This document shows, in pieces, positions 60,570-64,000 of a stretch of DNA of 64,000 nt. A model generated the notes under the pieces. The model made no database searches. It saw nothing but the letters and a program-made list of their open reading frames with translations, and had not been told where the DNA came from. The stretch comes from Fibrobacterales bacterium Fibro_02 (lineage in GTDB: Bacteria; Fibrobacterota; Fibrobacteria; Fibrobacterales; Fibrobacteraceae): assembly GCA_001603905.1 (NCBI GenBank), contig LVAE01000016.1, positions 124,001-188,000 of the forward strand, read 5' to 3'. A program made the translations under genes and the position numbers. How positions within the stretch are numbered: the first letter of the stretch is position 1; each line of letters opens with the position of its first letter.

Positions 60570-60926
60570 ATGAGTGAAAATTGCCTTTTCTGCAAAATCA
60601 TCAAGGGTGAAATCCCTTCCAAGAAAATCTACGAAGACGACGACGTCTTTGCCTTCTACGACATCGCCCCGCAGGCTCCGGTGCATTTTTTGGTGGTGCC
60701 CAAGCGCCACATTTCGACCATCATGGACATGCAGCCTTCCGACTGCGAACTGGTAGGCAAGATGCTTTACCGCGCCCAGCTCATTGCCAAGGAGCTCGGT
60801 ATCGAAGAATCTGGTGCTCGTTTCGTATTCAACTGCAAGGCCGACGCTGGCCAGACGGTGTTCCACATTCACCTGCACGTGCTCGGTGGACAGGTGATGG
60901 GCTGGCCTCCGTTCCCGAAAGACTAA
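60570..60926 (+). CDS. HIT family nucleotide hydrolase (HinT-like)
   Basis: This 118-residue protein has the N-terminal pair CLFCKI, and the histidine triad with His99, His101 and His103 (HIHLHV) followed by LGG, as in HinT/PKCI-1 proteins that hydrolyse AMP-linked phosphoramidates. The last residues are WPPFPKD. The stop codon is directly followed by the recO start, so the two genes, and panB after them, form one operon. Confidence 0.93.
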   Translation: MSENCLFCKIIKGEIPSKKIYEDDDVFAFYDIAPQAPVHFLVVPKRHISTIMDMQPSDCELVGKMLYRAQLIAKELGIEESGARFVFNCKADAGQTVFHIHLHVLGGQVMGWPPFPKD

Positions 60927-61691
60927 ATGATCAAAACCCGCGCCATAGTACTCCACCGGTTCGCGTACAGCGACTCTAGCTTTATCGTGAAAGTGCTTAC
61001 GGAAGAGTGTGGCGTGGTGAGCTTTATTGTCAAGGGCGCAAAACGAAAGGAATCCCCGTTCAAGGGGGCGCTTGATCCGCTGGCGTTGTCGGAGGTGGTT
61101 TTCCGGCAGAATCCTTCGACGGAACTGCAGTTTATCAAGGAAGCCTCGATTATCAACTGGAGAGAAACCTTGCGGGCCTCCCTTATGGAGCTCGCTGTAG
61201 CCCAGGTTATGGCCGAAATCGTCTTGCGTTACGCCCCTCAAGGCGTGCCCTTGCCAGATGAATTCGCCCTGCTGGATGGTGCGCTTTCGCAGCTTGACCG
61301 GTCGAATCCTGCCGAGGGTATCTTTGCCAAGTGGTTGCTCGATATCAGCGACCTGTGGGGATACCACCTGGAACTGGGTGTATGCAGCCGCTGCGAGAAG
61401 CCGCTTGTTGAACCGGCGGCAGATTTTTTCCCTGAAACGGGAGCGCTTCTTTGCAGACATTGCTTGGGTGTGCAGAGCGCAAGGGCGCGCCAGGAAACGC
61501 TGAAAGGCCTTTGGGAGTTATATCTATGTGAAAAAAACGGCCTTGATGCTCCCCAAAATCTGAATGGTCGCGTTTTTGTGGAGAATGCTTTGCTATCTTA
61601 TCTGCGCAATCACATCGGATTCCTGAAAGAAATCCATTCCCTTTCATGGCTACAGGAGGTTCGTAAGTTATGCTCAGCCCAATCGACATAA
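60927..61691 (+). CDS. recO: DNA repair protein RecO
   Basis: This 254-residue protein has the RecO N-terminal OB fold (KTRAIVLHRFAYSDSSFIVKVLTEE, then SFIVKGAKRKESPFKGALDPL) and a zinc finger of the CSRC and CRHC type in the second half. RecO helps RecR load RecA at single-strand gaps. It begins directly after the HIT gene stop and overlaps panB by 22 bp. Confidence 0.93.
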   Translation: MIKTRAIVLHRFAYSDSSFIVKVLTEECGVVSFIVKGAKRKESPFKGALDPLALSEVVFRQNPSTELQFIKEASIINWRETLRASLMELAVAQVMAEIVLRYAPQGVPLPDEFALLDGALSQLDRSNPAEGIFAKWLLDISDLWGYHLELGVCSRCEKPLVEPAADFFPETGALLCRHCLGVQSARARQETLKGLWELYLCEKNGLDAPQNLNGRVFVENALLSYLRNHIGFLKEIHSLSWLQEVRKLCSAQST

Positions 61692-62419
61692 AAAACAAGA
61701 AAGCTAAAGGCGAAAAAGTTTCGATGATTACCGCCTACGACTACGCTTTTGCCCAGATGGCAGAGGCGGCAGGTGTGGACCAGATTTTGGTAGGCGACAG
61801 TCTTGCAAACACCATGCTCGGCTACAAGAGCACCCGCGAAATTGGCATGAACGAGATGCTGATTTTTGTGGCCGCGGTTTGCCGCGGGGCACCGAACACC
61901 CACGTGGTGGCCGACATGCCCTACTTGAGCGACAAGGACCCGCAAACGGCTTACGATAACGCACGCCGCTTTATGGACGTGGGGGCTTCTTGCGTAAAAA
62001 TCGAGGGTACCCCCGCGGGCGTGCACGAATATTTGCTGAGCCACGACATTCCCATTTGCGCTCATCTTGGACTTTTGCCGCAGACGGCCGAAAACTTCAA
62101 GCAGAAGGGCCGCACCGAAGAAGAAGCGGCTGCAATCATCAAGGCGGCCAAGTACGTAGACGACCTGGGTTGTTTCGAGATGGTGCTGGAACACATTCCC
62201 GAAGAGCTCGGTACCAAGATTACCGGCATGGTGAACGCGGTGACGATCGGTATTGGCGGCGGAAAGTTTACGGACGGCCAAGTGCTCGTGATGCACGACG
62301 CCCTGGGGATGCACCAGCGCAAGCTGCCTCCGTTCGCAACGAAGTTCGTGGATATGTTCAGCCTCGGTGTTGAAGGATTTAAGAAATATATCGACAGTGT
62401 GCAGAATCCGAATAGATAA
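61670..62419 (+). CDS. panB: 3-methyl-2-oxobutanoate hydroxymethyltransferase
   Basis: This 249-residue TIM-barrel enzyme makes ketopantoate, the first step of pantothenate and CoA synthesis. Signatures are MITAYDYAFAQMAEAAGVD, LVGDSLANTMLGY, VKIEG, HLGLLPQ, the GIGGGKFTDGQVLV segment and the late MFSLGVEG. The start is supported by AGGAGG 9 nt upstream, inside recO. A terminator follows about 65 bp after the stop. No panC is present in the window. Confidence 0.95.
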   Translation: MLSPIDIKNKKAKGEKVSMITAYDYAFAQMAEAAGVDQILVGDSLANTMLGYKSTREIGMNEMLIFVAAVCRGAPNTHVVADMPYLSDKDPQTAYDNARRFMDVGASCVKIEGTPAGVHEYLLSHDIPICAHLGLLPQTAENFKQKGRTEEEAAAIIKAAKYVDDLGCFEMVLEHIPEELGTKITGMVNAVTIGIGGGKFTDGQVLVMHDALGMHQRKLPPFATKFVDMFSLGVEGFKKYIDSVQNPNR

Positions 62420-62483
62420 AGTTCGCTCGTATCTGTTTGATATTCTTCAAGTTACGACTTGAAATCTTTTTTTTGATAGAAGG

Positions 62484-62513
62484 GTTCCCGATTTTTTTTC
62501 GGGAATTTTTTTT
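62484..62513 (+). terminator. Terminator after panB
   Basis: TTCCCGA and TCGGGAA arms enclose a T-rich loop and run into eight T. Confidence 0.8.
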
Positions 62514-62514
62514 G

Positions 62515-62719
62515 TTGACAAAGTGGTGGCCTGCGCGATTTTTTGAACTTTGAACAAATTAATTTCAACATTATCCACTGAAAAATATTCTTTCTATAAT
62601 CATTTTTTTTGTAAAAAATGAATTTTTTTTAATTTTTTTGAAAAAAAGTGTTGATTATTTGTGAAAATAAGTTATTTTATACACAGATAATTCACAACAT
62701 AACCATAAGGAAGAAAAAA
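62515..62719 (+). promoter_or_regulatory. AT-rich promoter region of the histone-like gene
   Basis: The region is very AT-rich with long A and T tracts, which would make the DNA bent. It has TTGACA at 62515-62520, TATAAT at 62595-62600 and a TTGATT (62652-62657) with TATTTT about 17 bp downstream. A leader ends in AAGGAAG before the ATG. One of these is probably a strong promoter. Confidence 0.45.
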
Positions 62720-63037
62720 ATGGCTACAAAGACTGCTACAAAGAAGCCGGCTGCTGCAAAGAAGCCCGCTGTTGCTAAGAAACCCGCTGCTGCAAAGAAG
62801 CCTGCTGCTGCAAAGAAGCCGGCCGCTGCAAAGAAGCCCGCTGACGCAAAGAAGCCGGCCGCTGCAAAGAAGCCCGCTGCTGCCAAGAAGCCGGCCGCTG
62901 CAAAGAAGCCCGCTGCTGCAAAGAAGCCCGCTGCTGCCAAGAAGCCTGCTGCAAAGAAGCCGGTCGCTGCCAAGAAGCCCGCTGCAAAGAAGCCGGTCGC
63001 CAAGAAGGCTCCTGCTAAGAAGGCTGCAAAGAAGTAA
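62720..63037 (+). CDS. Histone H1-like Lys/Ala/Pro-rich nucleoid protein
   Basis: This 105-residue protein is almost entirely built from AAAKKP-type hexapeptides, with fifteen KKP blocks and a shorter PVAKKAP ending. Such proteins bind DNA non-specifically, like eukaryotic H1 tails or AlgP and chlamydial Hc-type proteins. The 18-bp DNA unit is repeated in tandem, so copy number can vary by slippage. The start at 62720 was chosen because it follows AAGGAAG and matches the known MATKTATKKP-like starts; the frame is open to 62648. Confidence 0.85.
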   Translation: MATKTATKKPAAAKKPAVAKKPAAAKKPAAAKKPAAAKKPADAKKPAAAKKPAAAKKPAAAKKPAAAKKPAAAKKPAAKKPVAAKKPAAKKPVAKKAPAKKAAKK

Positions 63038-63062
63038 TCTCAACAATTTTCTCCTTTGTTGG

Positions 63063-63097
63063 CGGACCCTGAACTCGTTTCAGGGCCCGTTTTTTTC
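63063..63097 (+). terminator. Terminator after the histone-like gene
   Basis: GACCCTGAA and TTTCAGGGCC arms with a CTCG loop are followed by seven T. Confidence 0.8.
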
Positions 63098-63117
63098 TAT
63101 AGGCGGGGCTCGTTTTC

Positions 63118-63125
63118 TATTTTTG
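63118..63125 (+). promoter_or_regulatory. TAnnTTTG box, gene at 63130
   Basis: TATTTTTG, an exact match, ends 4 nt before the ATG at 63130. Confidence 0.45.
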
Positions 63126-63129
63126 GAGT

Positions 63130-63486
63130 ATGATTTCAGAAAAAGATCTCGCCGAATTAGAGAATATTCCTTACGAAGAACGTGTCAAGCGCGTTGAAAA
63201 GCTTTTAGAAGGCAAGAGTGAACCCCGAGCCTTTGAACTCGGGCTGTTGCTTGCCCTTAAGATGGGGCAGGAAATTCGCGAAGGCAAGGAACTCGGTAGT
63301 GAATCGGGCGACTTGGTTGCCAGTTGGAACGGGAAACATCCTGATTCTGTTGTTGAAGAATCGATTGCTTTTGCGAAGGAATTCCTGACGAATCCTGCAA
63401 AGATTGCTGAGAAAATTAAAAGCGGCATGCTGAAGGCCAAAGACGAAGCGGCTTCCAGCAGTACCGACGAGGCATCCAATGGATAA
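63130..63486 (+). CDS. Small acidic protein of unknown function
   Basis: This 118-residue protein has no signal peptide and is mainly helical (ELENIPYEERVKRVEKLLEG, then FELGLLLALKMGQEI). The C-terminus is Ala/Ser-rich. I do not recognise a family. It overlaps the next gene by 8 bp and so is probably co-expressed with the Ppx/GppA-like phosphatase. Confidence 0.7.
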   Translation: MISEKDLAELENIPYEERVKRVEKLLEGKSEPRAFELGLLLALKMGQEIREGKELGSESGDLVASWNGKHPDSVVEESIAFAKEFLTNPAKIAEKIKSGMLKAKDEAASSSTDEASNG

Positions 63487-64000
63487 CAAACTAATTGCCA
63501 CCGTCGATATCGGGAGCCATAGCTGCATTCTTTTGATTGCGGCTTTCGAAGACGCTCCCGCCACCGAAGAGGGGGCCGCCCCGGGCAAGGTGCTTGTCCC
63601 GAAGCTGCAGAAAGTTGAAGTCTGTCGCCTGGGCGAAGACATTTACGAGCACGGCGCCATTACCGAAAAGCGCATAAAGGAACTCGAAGCCATCATGACG
63701 AAGTTCCGCATGGACCTACATGCCCTGGGGGCAAACCTCAAGGCGGCGGTCATGACTGAGGCTATGAGGAACGCCGAAAACCCCGACGAGGTGATTGCCG
63801 TTGTGGAGCATGCCCTGTGGGTCAAGCCGCGAATCATTTCGGGCGAAGAAGAAGGCAGGCTCACCTACCGTTCCGTGAAGGAATGGCATGGCGAAGGTAT
63901 CGTGACGATTGACATCGGTGGTGGATCTACGGAACTCAGCAACGGCGATACCACGTTCTCGATTCCGGTGGGCGCGCTCAAGATGTTCAAGGCGATGGGC
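63479..64000 (+). CDS. Ppx/GppA family exopolyphosphatase, N-terminal part (partial)
   Basis: This ORF has 174 codons and is cut by the right edge. It begins with the ASKHA ATPase-like phosphate motif VDIGSHSC (Asp10), where the usual GSNS reads GSHS, then ISGEEEGRLTY and the second phosphate loop VTIDIGGGSTEL, the normal Ppx/GppA layout. These enzymes release phosphate from polyphosphate or convert pppGpp to ppGpp. It starts inside the end of the preceding small gene. Confidence 0.9.
   Translation, partial: MDNKLIATVDIGSHSCILLIAAFEDAPATEEGAAPGKVLVPKLQKVEVCRLGEDIYEHGAITEKRIKELEAIMTKFRMDLHALGANLKAAVMTEAMRNAENPDEVIAVVEHALWVKPRIISGEEEGRLTYRSVKEWHGEGIVTIDIGGGSTELSNGDTTFSIPVGALKMFKAMG

Noticed and set aside
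59157-61460. Long open frame of 767 codons on the minus strand
   Set aside because: It is antisense to the clearly homologous efflux adaptor, HIT and recO genes, is rich in His, Arg and Phe, and shows no family motif. Codon bias of the real genes leaves this frame open.
62720-63037. Regular repeats considered as a possible CRISPR array
   Set aside because: The 18-bp units are in-frame codons of a KKP-repeat protein with no spacers.

Overview
The window looks like chromosome from a Fibrobacter-type bacterium (a Gram-negative of the Fibrobacterota/FCB group). The evidence is a secreted pectate lyase and pectinesterase with carbohydrate-binding modules and C-terminal tails, lipoproteins with Ser-rich linkers, several CotH-like proteins, a monomeric NADP isocitrate dehydrogenase, and dispersed GC-rich palindromes between genes. 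The call rests on reading protein families by eye, not on a database search. Genes are densely packed, often with ATGA or TAATG overlaps. No tRNA, rRNA, CRISPR array or classical insertion sequence was seen.

Layout. 1-9 kb: a helicase-like protein (cut by the left edge), glutamyl-Q tRNA(Asp) synthetase, a non-catalytic M16 lipoprotein, an exported unknown, a TrmH-type methyltransferase, an MCE/MlaD protein, and HPr plus Enzyme I without any sugar permease. 9-15.6 kb: a lytic transglycosylase, a small AT-rich 'intervening sequence protein' gene bounded by 32-bp direct repeats, a DMT-type transporter and a large CotH lipoprotein. 15.7-38 kb: a surface-polysaccharide region with UDP-glucose dehydrogenase, four glycosyltransferases, a radical SAM/SPASM enzyme, a Wzy-like polymerase, a TagB/TagF-like glycerophosphotransferase, a Wzx-like flippase, two LicD phosphotransferases, a class V aminotransferase, a fused cytidylyltransferase/oxidoreductase, a second cytidylyltransferase, a second CotH lipoprotein and several acyltransferase-3 proteins. 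39-45.4 kb: a tightly overlapped run of outer-membrane barrel, oxidoreductase, SppA fusion, CBS/DUF21 protein and another acyltransferase.

45.5-51.4 kb: a sugar porter with a palindromic operator candidate and the 3' remnant of a GH13-like gene, then YceD-rpmF-plsX and icd. 51.6-55.6 kb: pectate lyase and pectinesterase. 55.7-64 kb: an unknown, a catalytic M16 peptidase, a cation diffusion facilitator, an RND-type adaptor, a HIT protein, recO, panB, a Lys/Ala/Pro histone-like protein, an unknown, and the start of a Ppx/GppA phosphatase.

How the genes work together. The polysaccharide region appears to build a phosphate-containing surface glycan. CDP-activated alcohols or amino-alcohols would come from the two cytidylyltransferases and the aminotransferase, and be transferred by LicD and TagF-like enzymes. 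The polymer would be flipped and polymerised by the Wzx/Wzy-like proteins and O-acylated by AT3 proteins. A module of an AT3 protein, an SGNH lipoprotein and a small beta-barrel occurs twice, about 17 kb apart with the AT3 gene in a different position, and is the best candidate here for an undescribed surface-modification system. Many first genes also carry a TAnnTTTG-like box only 4-14 nt before the start codon and no Shine-Dalgarno sequence, which suggests widespread leaderless or near-leaderless transcription.
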